From Cherax quadricarinatus (taxonomy: Eukaryota > Arthropoda > Malacostraca > Decapoda > Parastacidae), in contig NC_091372.1 of NCBI RefSeq assembly GCF_038502225.1, forward strand, positions 9,226,024-9,290,023: a DNA stretch of 64,000 bases. Reading direction: 5' to 3'. Positions 1 to 11,845 of this stretch are shown here, piece after piece. The notes under the pieces were generated by a model, which ran no database searches, had not been told where the DNA came from, and worked only from the letters and a program-made list of their open reading frames with translations. Both the position numbers and the translations under genes were made by a program. Position 1 is the stretch's first letter. Each line of letters opens with the position of its first letter.

Positions 1-9
1 TATTATCAA

Positions 10-93
<84 letters not shown>

Positions 94-97
94 CATA

Positions 98-138
<41 letters not shown>

Positions 139-141
139 CAG

Positions 142-177
<36 letters not shown>

Positions 178-207
178 CAGCATTATTATTGCTATTATTA
201 TTATTCC

Positions 208-273
<66 letters not shown>

Positions 274-276
274 CAG

Positions 277-366
<90 letters not shown>
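1..366. repeat. (ATT)n microsatellite with rare interruptions
   Basis: Nearly uninterrupted TTA/ATT trinucleotides with a few ATCAGCATT breaks. Other (ATT)n tracts here are SINE 3' tails, so this may be the tail of a plus-strand SINE lying before the window. That link is inference because the body is not visible. The poly-Leu frame across it is not a gene. Confidence 0.95.
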
Positions 367-589
367 CTTGAGCTTATGATGACAAATGAATGGAAGATTT
401 TCAAGTTAGCGGTAATGGACGTAGGTATTTCGATACGATTGCTCGTACATTCTCGACACGAAAAAGCATAACTGCAACAAGATTAGACTTCTTACACTCC
501 TGGACTTCTCTTCCAGGAAGGTCGTCGTAAAAAATGGGATTCTTAAGTGAAAAATCGAGGTTGGACATTGCAAAAGACTGGCGTTGTTC
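367..589. other. Unassigned spacer
   Basis: No splice-supported gene or recognisable repeat seen. Short frames on both strands lack family features. Confidence 0.5.
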
Positions 590-760
590 CCTGGGCAAGG
601 CCAGACCTGACCAGCCGGGCTGTGGCTCGTATGTTGGATGGCGTGCAGCCAGCAGTAACAGCCTGGTTGATCAGGCTCTGATCCACCATGAGGCCTGGTC
701 ACAGACCGGGCCGTGGGGGCGTTGACCCCCCCGGAACTCTCTCCAGGTAAACTCCAGACG
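590..760 (+). mobile_element. LINE family A, 3' end of ORF2 (fragment)
   Basis: The plus strand encodes a short peptide ending in PDQPGCGSYVGWRAASSN and IHHEAWSQ, followed by a GGGGGCGTTGACCCCC hairpin and CTCTCCAGGT. The same tail recurs at 11990-12300, where it follows a recognisable non-LTR ORF2 C-terminus (GPRLFNCLPAYI). I therefore read this as a 5'-truncated LINE 3' end. No reverse transcriptase core is present. Confidence 0.7.
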
Positions 761-789
761 TGTATATCAATAGCAGAGTATACCGCCAA

Positions 790-947
790 GTGTGTGAGTT
801 ACATACAGTATGCGATTTAGGGCGATTTATTGGGTAGACGTTTCGCCCACGCTGGTATACCTTTGATATACCTTTGAAGAGTTTCGAGAGTTCCTCTGAG
901 CCCGGCCATGGCCCAGGCTCGTTTGGTGGATGAAACGTTCTCTTAAA
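790..947. other. Dispersed repeat fragments (TATACCTTTGA / AGCCCGGCC type)
   Basis: Contains ACGTTTCGCCCAC and a TATACCTTTGA ... AGCCCGGCCATGG ... CAGGCTCGT block. The second block recurs at 38216-38305. I take it as a fragment of an interspersed decapod repeat; its class is unknown. Confidence 0.5.
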
Positions 948-3530
948 ATGAGGTCAGTGTGATGCTGAGGTCAGTGTGATGCTGATGTCAGTGTAATGCT
1001 GATGTCAGTGTAATGCTGATGTCAGTGTAATGCTGATGTCAGTGTAATGCTGAGGTCAGCGTAATGCTGAGGTCAGTGTAATGCTGATGTCAGTGTAATG
1101 CTGATGTCAGTGTAATGCTGATGTCAGTGTAATGCTGATGTCAGTGTAATGCTGAGGTCAGTGTAATGCTGATGTCAGTGTAATGCTGAGGTCAGTGTAA
1201 TGCTGAGGTCAGTGTAATGCTGAGGTCAGTGTAATGCTGAGGTCAGAGTAATGCTGAGGTCAGTGTAATGCTGATGTCAGTGTAATGTCAGTGTAATGCT
1301 GAGGTCAGTGTAATGCTGAGGTCAGTGTAATGCTGAGGTGTAATGCTGAGGTCAGTGTATGCTGATGTCTGTAATGCTGATGTCAGTGTAATGCTGAGGT
1401 CAGTGTAATGCTGAGGTCAGTGTAATGCTGAGGTCAGAGTAATGCTGAGGTCAGTGTAATGCTGAGGTCAGTGTAATGCTGAGGTCAGAGTAATGCTGAG
1501 GTCAGTGTAATGCTGATGTCAGTGTAATGCTGATGTCAGTGTAATGCTGAGGTCAGTGTAATGCTGAGGTCAGTGTAATGCTGAGGTCAGTGTAATGCTG
1601 AGGTCAGAGTAATGCTGAGGTCAGTGTAATGCTGATGTCAGTGTAATGCTGATGTCAGTGTAATGCTGAGGTCAGTGTAATGCTGAGGTCAGTGTAATGC
1701 TGAGGTCAGTGTAATGCTGAGGTCAGTGTAATGCTGAGGTCAGTGTAATGCTGAGGTCAGTGTAATGCTGAGGTCAGTGTAATGCTGAGGTCAGTGTAAT
1801 GCTGAGGTCAGTGTAATGCTGAGGTCAGTGTAATGCTGAGGTCAGTGTAATGCTGAGGTCAGTGTAATGCTGAGGTCAGTGTAATGCTGATGTCAGTGTA
1901 ATGCTGATGTCAGTGTAATGCTGAGGTCAGTGTAATGCTGAGGTCAGTGTAATGCTGATGTCAGTGTAATGCTGAGGTCAGTGTAATGCTGATGTCAGTG
2001 TAATGCTGAGGTCAGTGTAATGCTGATGTCAGTGTAATGCTGAGGTCAGTGTAATGCTGATGTCAGTGTAATGCTGATGTCAGTGTAATGCTGATGTCAG
2101 TGTAATGCTGAGGTCAGTGTAATGCTGATGTCAGTGTAATGCTGATGTCAGTGTAATGCTGAGGTCAGTGTAATGCTGATGTCAGTGTAATGCTGAGGTC
2201 AGTGTAATGCTGAGGTCAGTGTAATGCTGAGGTCAGTGTAATGCTGAGGTCAGTGTAATGCTGAGGTCAGTGTAATGCTGATGTCAGTGTAATGCTGAGG
2301 TCAGTGTAATGCTGAGGTCAGTGTAATGCTGAGGTCAGTGTAATGCTGATGTCAGTGTAATGCTGAGGTCAGTGTAATGCTGAGGTCAGTGTAATGCTGA
2401 TGTCAGTGTAATGCTGAGGTCAGTGTAATGCTGAGGTCAGTGTAATGCTGAGGTCAGTGTAATGCTGAGGTCAGTGTAATGCTGATGTCAGTGTAATGCT
2501 GAGGTCAGTGTAATGCTGATGTCAGTGTAATGCTGAGGTCAGTGTAATGCTGAGGTCAGTGTAATGCTGATGTCAGTGTAATGCTGATGTCAGTGTAATG
2601 CTGATGTCAGTGTAATGCTGAGGTCAGTGTAATGCTGAGGTCAGTGTAATGCTGAGGTCAGAGTAATGCTGATGTCAGTGTAATGCTGAGGTCAGTGTAA
2701 TGCTGAGGTCAGTGTAATGCTGATGTCAGTGTAATGCTGAGGTCAGAGTAATGCTGAGGTCAGAGTAATGCTGATGTCAGTGTAATGCTGAGGTCAGTGT
2801 AATGCTGATGTCAGTGTAATGCTGAGGTCAGTGTAATGCTGAGGTCAGTGTAATGCTGAGGTCAGTGTAATGCTGATGTCAGTGTAATGCTGAGGTCAGA
2901 GTAATGCTGAGGTCAGTGTAATGCTGATGTCAGTGTAATGCTGAGGTCAGTGTAATGCTGAGGTCAGAGTAATGCTGAGGTCAGAGTAATGCTGAGGTCA
3001 GTGTAATGCTGATGTCAGTGTAATGCTGAGGTCAGTGTAATGCTGAGGTCAGTGTAATGCTGAGGTCGGAGTAATGCTGAGGTCAGAGTAATGCTGAGGC
3101 CAGTGTAATGCTGATGTCAGTGTAATGCTGAGGTCAGAGTAATGCTGAGGTCAGTGTAATGCTGATGTCAGTGTAATGCTGATGTCAGTGTAATGCTGAG
3201 GTCAGTGTAATGCTGAGGTCAGTGTAATGCTGAGGTCAGTGTAATGCTGATGTCAGTGTAATGCTGAGGTCAGTGTAATGCTGATGTCAGTGTAATGCTG
3301 ATGTCAGTGTAATGCTGATGTCAGTGTAATGCTGATGTCAGTGTAATGCTGATGTCAGTGTAATGCTGATGTCAGTGTAATGCTGAGGTCAGAGTAATGC
3401 TGAGGTCAGTGTAATGCTGAGGTCAGAGTAATGCTGAGGTCAGTGTAATGCTGAGGTCAGAGTAATGCTGAGGTCAGAGTAATGCTGAGGTGAGTGTAAT
3501 GCTGAGGTCAGAGTAATGCTGAGGTCAGTG
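948..3530. repeat. 17-bp satellite, about 150 units
   Basis: The unit is AATGCTGAGGTCAGTGT. Two positions vary: GAGGTC versus GATGTC, and CAGTGT versus CAGAGT. A few units are damaged around 1285-1375. The GAGGTC form carries an AGGTCA hexamer, so the array holds many direct copies of that nuclear-receptor half-site at multiples of 17 bp. No coding potential. Confidence 0.97.
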
Positions 3531-3748
3531 GTCACGAAAGGTCATCCTGTCCTAGCTGTCTGGGGGAATAGTGAAGAGCGTTACATAAGAACATATGAAT
3601 GGAGGAACACTGCAGAAGACCTACTGGCCCATACAAGGCAAGTCCTTACCATGGCTTGTTGTAGCGTATTGGAATCTCAGGTTAAAGTGTTGAAGAAGGT
3701 TCTACTTCTCCAAGTAGGGTACTTCAGTCGACACTTTTCTGGTGACCC
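3531..3748. other. Spacer with no recognised feature
   Basis: Sequence between the satellite and the first SINE. Nothing recognised; a frame runs through it into the SINE but has no family signature. Confidence 0.5.
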
Positions 3749-4046
3749 GGTGGCCTGGTGGCTAAAACTCCCGCTTCACACACGGAGGGCCCGGGTTCGA
3801 TTCCCGGCGGGTGGAAATTCCGACACGTTTCCTTACACCTATTGTCCTGTTCACCTAGCAGCAAATGGGTACCTGGGTGTTAGTCGACTGGTGTGGGTCG
3901 CATCCTGGGGGACAAGATTAAGGACCACAATGGAAATAAGTTAGACAGTCCTAGATGACGCACTGACTTTCTTGGGTTATCCTGGGTGGCTAACCCTCCG
4001 GGGTTAAAAATCCGAACGAAATCTTATCTTATCTTATCTTATCTTA
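3749..4046 (+). mobile_element. tRNA-derived SINE, (TATCT)n-tailed, copy 1
   Basis: The head has a pol III A box (TGGCCTGGTGGCTAAA) and B box (GGTTCGATTCC) with a perfect T-arm (CCGGG/CCCGG), closest to tRNA-Val(CAC). A central body follows with GGTACCTGGGTGTTAGT and GGGTCGCATCCTGGGG, then a (TATCT)n tail. The anticodon arm does not fold cleanly and no mature tRNA 3' end is present, so it is not a tRNA gene. A near-identical copy lies at 5783-6076. Confidence 0.9.
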
Positions 4047-4974
4047 CTCGACTGCAGAAGCCTGCTGTGTAGGCGAGACGTTTGGAAATAAAGATACCTA
4101 ACTGTTGCATATGTGTCTAAACTAACAACCTGTCGATATTTTATACCCTTTTTAAAGTTAATCCCTGAGGTTAATAACCCCTGTGGTTAATAACCCCTGT
4201 GGTTAATAACCCCTGTGGTTAATAGCCCCTGTGGTTAATAAACTCGTTTTCTTTTGTCTATAAAATTTTGATTCTAAGGACATCCTTACGACCCGGCCCG
4301 AGACAATGCTTCCTAGGTTGTAATGGAAATTTTACAAGATTTAGAACTTTCGACAAACACATTGAAAGTAAAAGTATGTGAATAATGAATGTAAGTAGAG
4401 GTTTGTATTAAGTGTCATCGTACAGGAGGGTAATACCTCCCTGGATGATTGTTTTCTGTAAGCCTACTACCTATGTTTCACACTTGTATGACAGGAGGAT
4501 AGTATCTCCCTGTAAGTTTTGCTGTCTACCAACATACTACCTCTTAGTTAGGGTCAGGCTTTGAAACGAGCTGAGACACCAGCTCCTAGCTAGGAAATAT
4601 CAATGTCCAGAGGGCCCTTACAAGCTCTCTGATAGTATCCCCTCAAATATTCTGAAAGACCGTTTTCTATGAGTTACTCCATGCTTCACTAGGCCGAAAA
4701 ATATTCTTAAAGGTCACCTTTTTTTACGCTGTCGAGGCTTGGTGGGTGGAGCTTCCTGCCCAGTGTCTGCAATATATCCTTATATGCCGTTTTCTTAATT
4801 ACCAGCGCCCTTTTCTAGACCTCTCTTGCCATTTTAAAATACCATTTTCTTTTCCCGTTTTCGTTTTTCTTAAATGGGGACCTCGACTCGCTGATACTGG
4901 GTCGATGCTGGCCACTTAATTTGGAGCCAAGGGGCCTTTCAGTGGCCCCCAAACTCTCCCACAATCTGTACGTT
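4047..4974. other. Repeat debris, no gene
   Basis: Holds a fragment of the GAAACGTTT / AATAAAGATACC dispersed element (about 4060-4122), the 16-bp minisatellite at 4162-4250, and two diverged relatives (about 4415-4545) of the 50-bp repeat at 17881-18085 (TACCTCCCTGGAT, GCTGTCTACCAAC). The remainder has nothing recognisable. Confidence 0.6.
4162..4250. repeat. 16-bp minisatellite
   Basis: About five units of AACCCCTGTGGTTAAT; the first and last are diverged. Confidence 0.9.
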
Positions 4975-5090
4975 AGTAAGTTTATTAGAGTTCTGGTACA
5001 CATAAATACAGTTACATAAATTATCATACATAGCAGCATATGTGTAGATTACCTAGAATAATCCCAAAAAAGGCAAAGTGACTCATTTCA
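4975..5090 (-). mobile_element. LINE family C, 3'-UTR fragment
   Basis: Matches 28562-28680, the 3' untranslated end of a minus-strand LINE (ACAGTTACATA, ATCATACATAGCAGCATA, AAAGTGACTTATTTC). Only the extreme 3' end is present. Confidence 0.7.
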
Positions 5091-5162
5091 ATTGGGTTCC
5101 TTGAAAATCAAATGACTTACGTACGACCGTGACAGGACCTTATACATGTACTTGTAAAATTA

Positions 5163-5252
5163 TAGATTATTCTTATTCTTATTCTTATTCTTATTCTTAT
5201 TCTTATTCTTATTCTTATTCTTCTTATTATTATTATTGTTATTATTATTATT
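5163..5252. repeat. (TTATTC)n then (ATT)n microsatellite
   Basis: About ten TTATTC hexamers followed by ATT trinucleotides. Confidence 0.95.
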
Positions 5253-5287
5253 TGGGATGAGTAGTTGGTGTGTGTGTGTAGAAAATT

Positions 5288-5345
5288 CCTCACTAACGAG
5301 GCAGGGGCCAGGAGCTATGGCTCGACCCTGTAACCATAATTAGGT
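5288..5345 (+). mobile_element. LINE family B, terminal 3' tail
   Basis: CAGGGGCCAGGAGCTATGGCTC followed by ACCATAATTAGGTGAGT is the terminal segment seen complete at 11640-11845. Only about 60 bp remain. Confidence 0.7.
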
Positions 5346-5782
5346 GAGTGACGACAAAATCCCTACTCTGATTCTTGTAAATATATGACAGACGTTAGAG
5401 CTCCTCAAGCACAGCTCGTAGCTCTCATTCTTGTCCTATATGTACTGGTCTCTCCAGCGGAGCTCGTCATTGTTCTCCGCTGAAACATGCGAATACGCCA
5501 AGAAAAATCTCAGCCAGAAGGATTCGAACCCAGACCACCAGCTCTCTAGAGTGTCCTTAGAATCATTTTGTTACTTGGCTGGGGGTAAGTGGAACCCAGA
5601 AACTAGAACTTATCAGTAGCAAATACATACTTAGTATACGTGATTATAAATGTACACGGAGTACAAGAGGATTTCTCATATCAGGTATTATGGGCAGTGT
5701 TTTTCCTTCAGAATGATGGGCAAATTGCAACTGACGAGGGTATTAATCTCATGATAATTCGAAAAGGTTGGTTGCTTAATTC
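5346..5782. other. Spacer with a degenerate minus-strand tRNA-like head
   Basis: About 5500-5570, read on the minus strand, contains GGTCTGGGTTCGAATCC, a pol III B-box-like motif. No clear A box or SINE body follows. Nothing else recognised. Confidence 0.4.
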
Positions 5783-6076
5783 GGTGGCCTGGTGGCTAAA
5801 GCTCCCGCTTCACACACGGAGGGCCCGGGTTCGATTCCCGGCGGGTGGAAACATTTCGACACGTTTCCTTACACCTGTTGTCCTGTTCACCTAGCAGCAA
5901 ATAGGTACCTGGGTGTTAGTCGACTGGTGTGGGTCGCATCCTGGGGGACAAGATTAAGGACCCCAATGGAAATAAGTTAGACAGTCCTCGATGACGCACT
6001 GACTTTCTTGGGTTATCCTGGGTGGCTAACCCTCCGGGGTTAAAAATCCGAACGAAATCTTATCTTATCTTATCTT
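5783..6076 (+). mobile_element. tRNA-derived SINE, (TATCT)n-tailed, copy 2
   Basis: Same Val-like head, shared body and (TATCT)n tail as 3749-4046, with only scattered substitutions between them, so both copies are young. Confidence 0.9.
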
Positions 6077-7990
6077 AAAGTTACTGCCTACACAAGGGTC
6101 ATTAAGGCAGCATGTCACCTGTACTAGCCAAATTTAATCCCTAAAATGGGGATGTTTATCTTTTGCAGTAATTGGCTGCCAAGGTAAACAGATGAGTTAG
6201 GGAGAGACGCTGAAAACACTTAAGATTGCAAGACGTGAGGAAGTGAGGAGACATAGCAACTGCATATACGGTTGCTAAATAACATTGAAATATTATTTTT
6301 ATATGGGTACGACACATGTGCAACAGTTGGGTAGATTTACTGTTGAAACATTTCGCCTACACGGCAGGCTTCTTCAGTCATATAACGGAAAATGGGCTGT
6401 AGGCAGCAGAAGTGATGATGAAAAGATGTAATCACTTCGAGGTGGTCAGTCCCTCAGCCTGGAGAAGAATTCAACTCCACAATCTCGGTATTTAATATCA
6501 TTATCAGCATGGCAGTATAGATTTCTTAGTATCAGCAACGGAGATAACAAGATGCCACGGTTGATAATTGAGGAAAGATGGATTATTATTATTATAATCA
6601 AGGGGGAAGCGCTGAACCCGGAGGATTATACAGCGCCTGGGGGGGAAGGGATGTGGAAGGCATTCAGGCTTAATTCGGGGAACTGGAGCACAGATTCAAT
6701 TCCCTAAATCAAGAGCCCCTCACCAACATCAAGGAACCTTCCTTGAGGGGAGGAAAACTTGAAGCCAAAACGCTTTGAGAGGTTTGAGCAGTTGTAATAT
6801 CGAAACCAACGAGGCTTGAAGATTGTCACATATCCAGCAGTTGCGTATCTTTAGTAATGAAACGATTCGCTTACACAGTAGCCTTCTTCCGTCAAATTCA
6901 AAGGGAGAGGTAGAAATGATGTAAAGATGATGTAATTAGTCCATCAACCTTGGAGAAAAAGTGTATGAGGTGGTCAGTCCCTCAGCCTGGAGAAGAGCTC
7001 AGCTTCATGGTCTGGAACGATGTGAAGCTCAACCATGACAACGGAGTCATATTGTCGAAGGTGAGGTGGAAGATCCGGAAGACGTTGTAGGGACTGGATC
7101 TTATTCTGGATCCCATCTTATTCTTCAACTTGTCGGTATTCTCTGCTATCTTCAACAACGAGGCTTATCCGTGGTGTGATTATTGGTATTTGAAAAATCA
7201 ACATTAAAAAATATTTCTTTGTCAAACAGAATGGGTAACCAATGGAATAATTTAGAAGTGGAGGTAGTAAGTGCTTAAACTACTAGAAATTTCACGAAAT
7301 AATATGATGATGGAAGAATGACTAAGGACAGGATACCAGGAGCACAGCTCTTTTCTTGTAGCTACAAATGAGTGATTACAAATGGACAATAATACTGAGA
7401 GATACAATCCTCTCGGCCCGGTGTACAGATTCTTTACCATCTCGTCAGAGCTTTTGATTCTCTGACTCGAATTTCCTAATGTGACCAGCAGAAAAATCAG
7501 CTCTACCCCGTATGTTACAGAAGTTTCTATATTCTCTCTCTCCAAATGTCTCGTGTGCCAAACTATGTTACAGTTGACCAAAAAAAAGGACTCTTCAGGT
7601 AATTTAAAATTGATTATAATTATTTTTTTTTCAAATGCTAGCATTCTCTACTTTTAAGTCGTAAAATATTTTTGACTGGTGGTGAACAAGTGACATCCAG
7701 TCTTAATAACCTTGGAGCAGTGGACAGACTTTAAACCCCCATTAACCAGCCAACCAGCCAAACACAATCTGAAAACATGAGTATGTAAAAAAATTTATGG
7801 TTTTCCTCAGGATTTTCCAATCATTCACTCATTTGAAGGAACTGGAATCATGAGTTTAAAATAACAGAAGCATTTACTTATGTCTTCAATAAGCTTTCTA
7901 TCTTTTGAAATAGTTATTACAACAGGATTAGCTAATATCCCGAGGAGAAACAGACGAGAAAATATTAACCTTAGTGACCCTGACATGAAG
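6077..7990. other. Dispersed repeat debris upstream of gene 1
   Basis: About 6310-6480 and 6835-7060 are two copies of an element with CAACAGTTGGGTA, GAAACATTTCGCCTACAC, GGCTTCTTCAGTC and GGTGGTCAGTCCCTCAGCCT. Between them, 6580-6760 is another repeat (AAGCGCTGAACCCGGAGGAT, ATTATACAGCGCCTGGG, CCTTCCTTGAGGGG) that I recognise as common in decapods. From 7160 nothing is recognised except a short block at 7668-7760 that recurs at 16115-16205 (GACTGGTG, CAGTCTTAAT, TTTAAACCC). Confidence 0.55.
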
Positions 7991-8037
7991 CTGAGGTGTA
8001 TATAATGGTCAGCTGGAAAGGGATCAGCAGTCAGTTC
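7966..8037 (+). promoter_or_regulatory. Core promoter of cuticle gene 1
   Basis: TATATAA at 7999-8005 and arthropod initiator TCAGT at 8031-8035 put +1 near 8033, 34 bp from the TATA start. A degenerate AACCTTAGTGACCC (7967-7980) sits where genes 2, 4 and 5 carry a perfect DR4. It lacks one base of the 4-bp spacer, so nuclear-receptor binding may be weak here. Confidence 0.8.
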
Positions 8038-8060
8038 CTCTCGACAACACAACATACAAC

Positions 8061-8752
8061 ATGAACGCTAAGGTAAGCAACATAAATTATAAATCATAAA
8101 TATTACTCATTTAAAATGCATGCAAAATATAATAATGATAAATGTTGTACTGGAATTGTGTTTATTATGATGTTTTAAAAGTATGTTACTCTTAGATCCT
8201 GATTGTGTTGGGCTTGGCAGCTGTGGTAGCAGCAGACAGCAGAGAAACCTTCTCTTACACTGCCCCTCGGGTAAGTCTGTGAAATTTACAAAACTATTTT
8301 AGTACTTACATTATACACTATTTTAGTGTCTGGATTAAGTGTGGCCTTAATGACCCTTCTATTGTTGATATACAAAATACAACGAGTTTACTTGATATTT
8401 CTTTACTAGTTCAAAATTCGTGTTTACTTTACAGAGAATTTCTTCTGGTGAGTCTTATGAGTCTAGTGAGGCTCAGTACAACTTCAACTATGCTGTAAAA
8501 CACGACGACTCCGACAACGACTTCGGTCACCAAGAGACCCGCAATGGTGACGACACCAAAGGGTTGTACTACGTTCAGCTTCCCGACGGTCGTCTGCAGA
8601 CTGTGACTTATTTAGTTGATGGTGACTCAGGCTACTTAGCTGATGTCAAATACGATGGTGAGGCTCGCTACCCAGACTCCCTCGAGTCCAGAGAGGCTCC
8701 CCGCTACGCTGCACCCAGACCTCGCTACTTCGACTCCAACGAGTCCAAGTAA
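8061..8752 (+). CDS. Cuticle gene 1: RR-2 (pro-resilin-like) cuticular protein
   Basis: Secreted structural protein expected to bind chitin in the cuticle. Exons 8061-8072, 8196-8270 and 8435-8752 join in phase 0 with GT-AG introns, giving 134 aa. Residues 1-17 form a signal peptide (ILIVLGLAAVVAA, likely cut before Asp18). Residues 44-106 are the chitin_bind_4 domain with RR-2 landmarks: YNFNYAVKHDD, FGHQETR, LPDGRLQTVTY, DSGYLADVKYDGEA. Flanks are rich in Ser-x-Glu and the tail ends RPRYFDSNESK. The start is set by the TATA/initiator, the ATG 28 nt past +1, and the 12-nt first exon typical of arthropod cuticle genes. A poly(A) signal lies at 8897-8902. Differences from paralogues: Asp56 for Gly, Asn66 for Asp and Leu73 for Ser. 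It is nearly identical to gene 3, including introns. The family call is firm; the exact cuticle layer is unknown. Confidence 0.93.
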
Positions 8753-8915
8753 TTACCTGTGTGTTCACCAATAACTGCGTTGAACACTATCCTGACGATG
8801 TGAACACTAGAGGTGTGTTGAACACTCCTGATAATCAATAACCCTTGTACTAAAATTTTCAAGTTAATGTAATCTTGTAAAAAACTATATTTATCCAATA
8901 AATTATTATGCATTC

Positions 8916-9644
8916 AAACCTACATTCAAAACCCAGTGTTAAAAAAAGTTACTTAAATGGCTCGTTGGTTAGTTGGTTTTAAACCTATCGACTACAAGAG
9001 GATCATTTTATGTGAAAAACCTAACATAAAAACCTTAGAGAAGCAGTGGAAAATAATAGAATTAGACAAAGCGTGATATAACTGGACTAAACAGTTTATA
9101 TATAGCAAGAAATGTATGAAAGACTTATACACTATTATATATTCTTCTGAAGAGATGAAAATTTTTTTTCTTTGGAAATAAGCGTTTAGCATTGAATGGA
9201 AGTATGATTAAAGGGATGATTCAGTAAAGGTCTCAGATTTTTATTTAGCAGATTACAATGGGCTTAAAATTGTGTATTAGAGAAGATACAGAGTTTTAAA
9301 ATCCATGGGAAAGTTTATTCTTATAGCCTTAATATACAAAACAATGAAGTTAATATATCAGGGCCAGGAACTGTAACTCACCCCTCTCAAACACACATAA
9401 GAAGATACATATGGAACCGCGAAATGCAGCTCAGTGCTTCATTAGGCCGGCAGCTGGATCTGAACCATCTAAACATAGCTATATTTTAACCCTCTTAACA
9501 CAGCTATATTCTAACCCCCTTAACACAGTTATACTCTGTTTTGCAGTTGAGAAATGTTGCCAGGAAAGATAGTAAATTTGTCTCTGTTTTTCTTATGTTA
9601 CGGCCGCAGAAAAGGGATTGAATTTCAGATATTTTTCCGGCAAC
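8916..9644. other. Spacer, no gene recognised
   Basis: AT-rich. About 9360-9400 has a weak match to the LINE family B tail (GGGCCAGGAACTGTAACTC). Nothing else recognised. Confidence 0.45.
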
Positions 9645-9992
9645 ATTGACCCGCAGATACGAAAGGCAGACTTATTGACCCGCAGATACGAAAGGCAGAC
9701 TTATTGACCCGCAGATACGAAAGGCAGACTTATTGACCCGCAGATACGAAAGGCAGACTTATTGACCCGCAGATACGAAAGGCAGACTTATTGACCCGCA
9801 GATACGAAAGGCAGACTTATTGACCCGCAGATACGAAAGGCAGACTTATTGACCCGCAGATACGAAAGGCAGACTTATTGACCCGCAGATACGAAAGGCA
9901 GACTTATTGACCCGCAGATACGAAAGGCAGACTTATTGACCCGCAGATACGAAAGGCAGACTTATTGACCCGCAGATACGAAAGGCAGACTT
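9645..9992. repeat. 29-bp tandem array, 12 identical units
   Basis: Twelve head-to-tail copies of a 29-bp unit beginning ATTGACCCGCAGATACGAAA; I see no difference between copies. This suggests very recent expansion or homogenisation. It ends about 10 bp before a tRNA-like element. There are no spacers, so it is not CRISPR. Confidence 0.97.
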
Positions 9993-10002
9993 TTATAAAA
10001 CT

Positions 10003-10205
10003 TACGACGCCACGCTAGCTGGAGATTCGTCTGTAAAAACTTGCATTTGTGGTCACAGTGGTGGCCTATGCTAACCTTCCTATGGTGTAGAAATATACCT
10101 AGTTGGACGAATCTTATTGTGGCTAGCTGGTCCAGTGGCTAACGCGACGGTCTGGAGTTCTGAGACTCTCTGACCGCGGGTTCTATCCCCACCCGCGGTA
10201 TTTTT
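10003..10205 (+). mobile_element. tRNA-like dispersed element B, copy 1
   Basis: Contains GTCTGTAAAAACTTGCATTT, GGTGTAGAAATATACCTAGT and a tRNA-like module with an A-box-like CTGGTCCAGTGGCTAACG and a B-box-like GGTTCTATCCCCACCCG. Copies lie at 33682-34017 (an inverted pair) and 34060-34258. The wide anticodon loop and lack of a proper acceptor stem argue against a tRNA gene; SINE-like origin is inferred. Confidence 0.7.
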
Positions 10206-10366
10206 TTTTTTTAGAGATAGTATTTAATTATCAGATTTAAAAAAAACAATTATTTTTTTGTTAATTTTGCCATCTTTGGGACGATTTAGGTGAATTATTT
10301 AGAAATTTCAAAGTTTCGACATTTAGAACTGTATGACCAATGGTATATATACCGAGAGGTGTATGC

Positions 10367-10720
10367 GGTGTCCCGTAGCTCGGTTGGTAGTGCATTCAAC
10401 TTACACATTGTGGTCCATGGTTCGATCCTCGGTACGGGTGGAAACGTTGGAGCGTGTTTCCTTATGACACCTGCTGTCCCTGTTCACCTAGCAGTAAGTC
10501 GGTACATGGGTGTTAGTCACTTTACACCTGCTGTCTCTGTTCATCTAGCAGTAAGTAGGTACCTGAGTGTTAGCTGATTGGCGTGGGTTGCATCCTGGGG
10601 ACAATATTAACTTAATTTTCCCGAAGTTCTCTGTATAACAAGGAGCTTTCTATATAGTAGTATGTCACTGGTGTGAGCTATGGTCTGTATAAGTTGTATC
10701 ATATACTTGTAGAAATAAAG

Positions 10721-10780
<60 letters not shown>

Positions 10781-10795
10781 ATAATAATAATAATA

Positions 10796-10849
<54 letters not shown>
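10367..10849 (+). mobile_element. tRNA-derived SINE with (ATT)n tail, full length
   Basis: The head has CGTAGCTCGGTTGGTAGTGC (A box) and GGTTCGATCCTCGGTACGGG (B box). The body contains two tandem copies of CTGTTCACCTAGCAGTAAGT, then GTGGGTTGCATCCTGGGG, a 3' module (CTATATAGTAGTATGTCA, ATACTTGTAGAAATAAAGA) and about 150 bp of (ATT)n. The body matches the SINE at 3749-4046, but head and tail differ. Confidence 0.88.
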
Positions 10850-10879
10850 TCTCTCAGTATACCTGAATGATACATGAAA

Positions 10880-11475
<596 letters not shown>

Positions 11476-11639
11476 AATTACTGTACGGATTTGGGACAAT
11501 CCCTCTAGGCTTTCCAGGTGTAAATTATAATGGCTCGGTATCCCTTGTATTTATACCGAGAATTTATTTTGCTCCCAATTTTAGGGATTTGTCTTGACAA
11601 ATGGTGAGTGGATTACATACAGATTACATACAGATTACA

Positions 11640-11845
11640 TGTTAGGAAGTATTTCTTCAGTCATAGAGTAGTTAGAAAGTGGAATAGTCTGGCAAGCGAT
11701 GTAGTGGAGGCAGGAACTATACATAGTTTTAAGACGAGGTATGATAAAGCTCATGGAGCAGGGGGAGAGAGGACCTAGTAACGGTCGGTGAAGAGGCGGG
11801 GCCAGGAGCTGAGTCTCGACCCCTGCAACCACAATTAGGTGAGCT
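11640..11845 (+). mobile_element. LINE family B, ORF2 C-terminus and 3' end
   Basis: From 11644 the plus frame reads RKYFFSHRVVRKWNSLASDV and continues to ...KAHGAGGERT before a TAG at 11776-11778, the conserved C-terminus of an abundant decapod non-LTR ORF2. The 3' UTR follows (GAAGAGGCGGGGCCAGGAGC, CACAATTAGGTGAG). 5'-truncated; this 45-codon stretch keeps its frame. The same family occurs on the minus strand at 47668-49556. Confidence 0.8.

Noticed and set aside
3749..5850. tRNA-Val genes at the SINE heads
   Set aside because: The T-arm is good but anticodon and acceptor stems do not fold properly, and the sequence continues into a shared SINE body and tail in each copy.
8420..8434. ATG starts inside intron 2 just before exon 3 (MFTLQ, MLYFIQ and similar)
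   Set aside because: These codons are the intronic pyrimidine/AG acceptor region; using them would remove the signal peptide encoded by exons 1-2.
9645..9992. CRISPR-like array of 29-bp repeats
   Set aside because: Units are directly adjacent with no spacers, in a eukaryotic genome.
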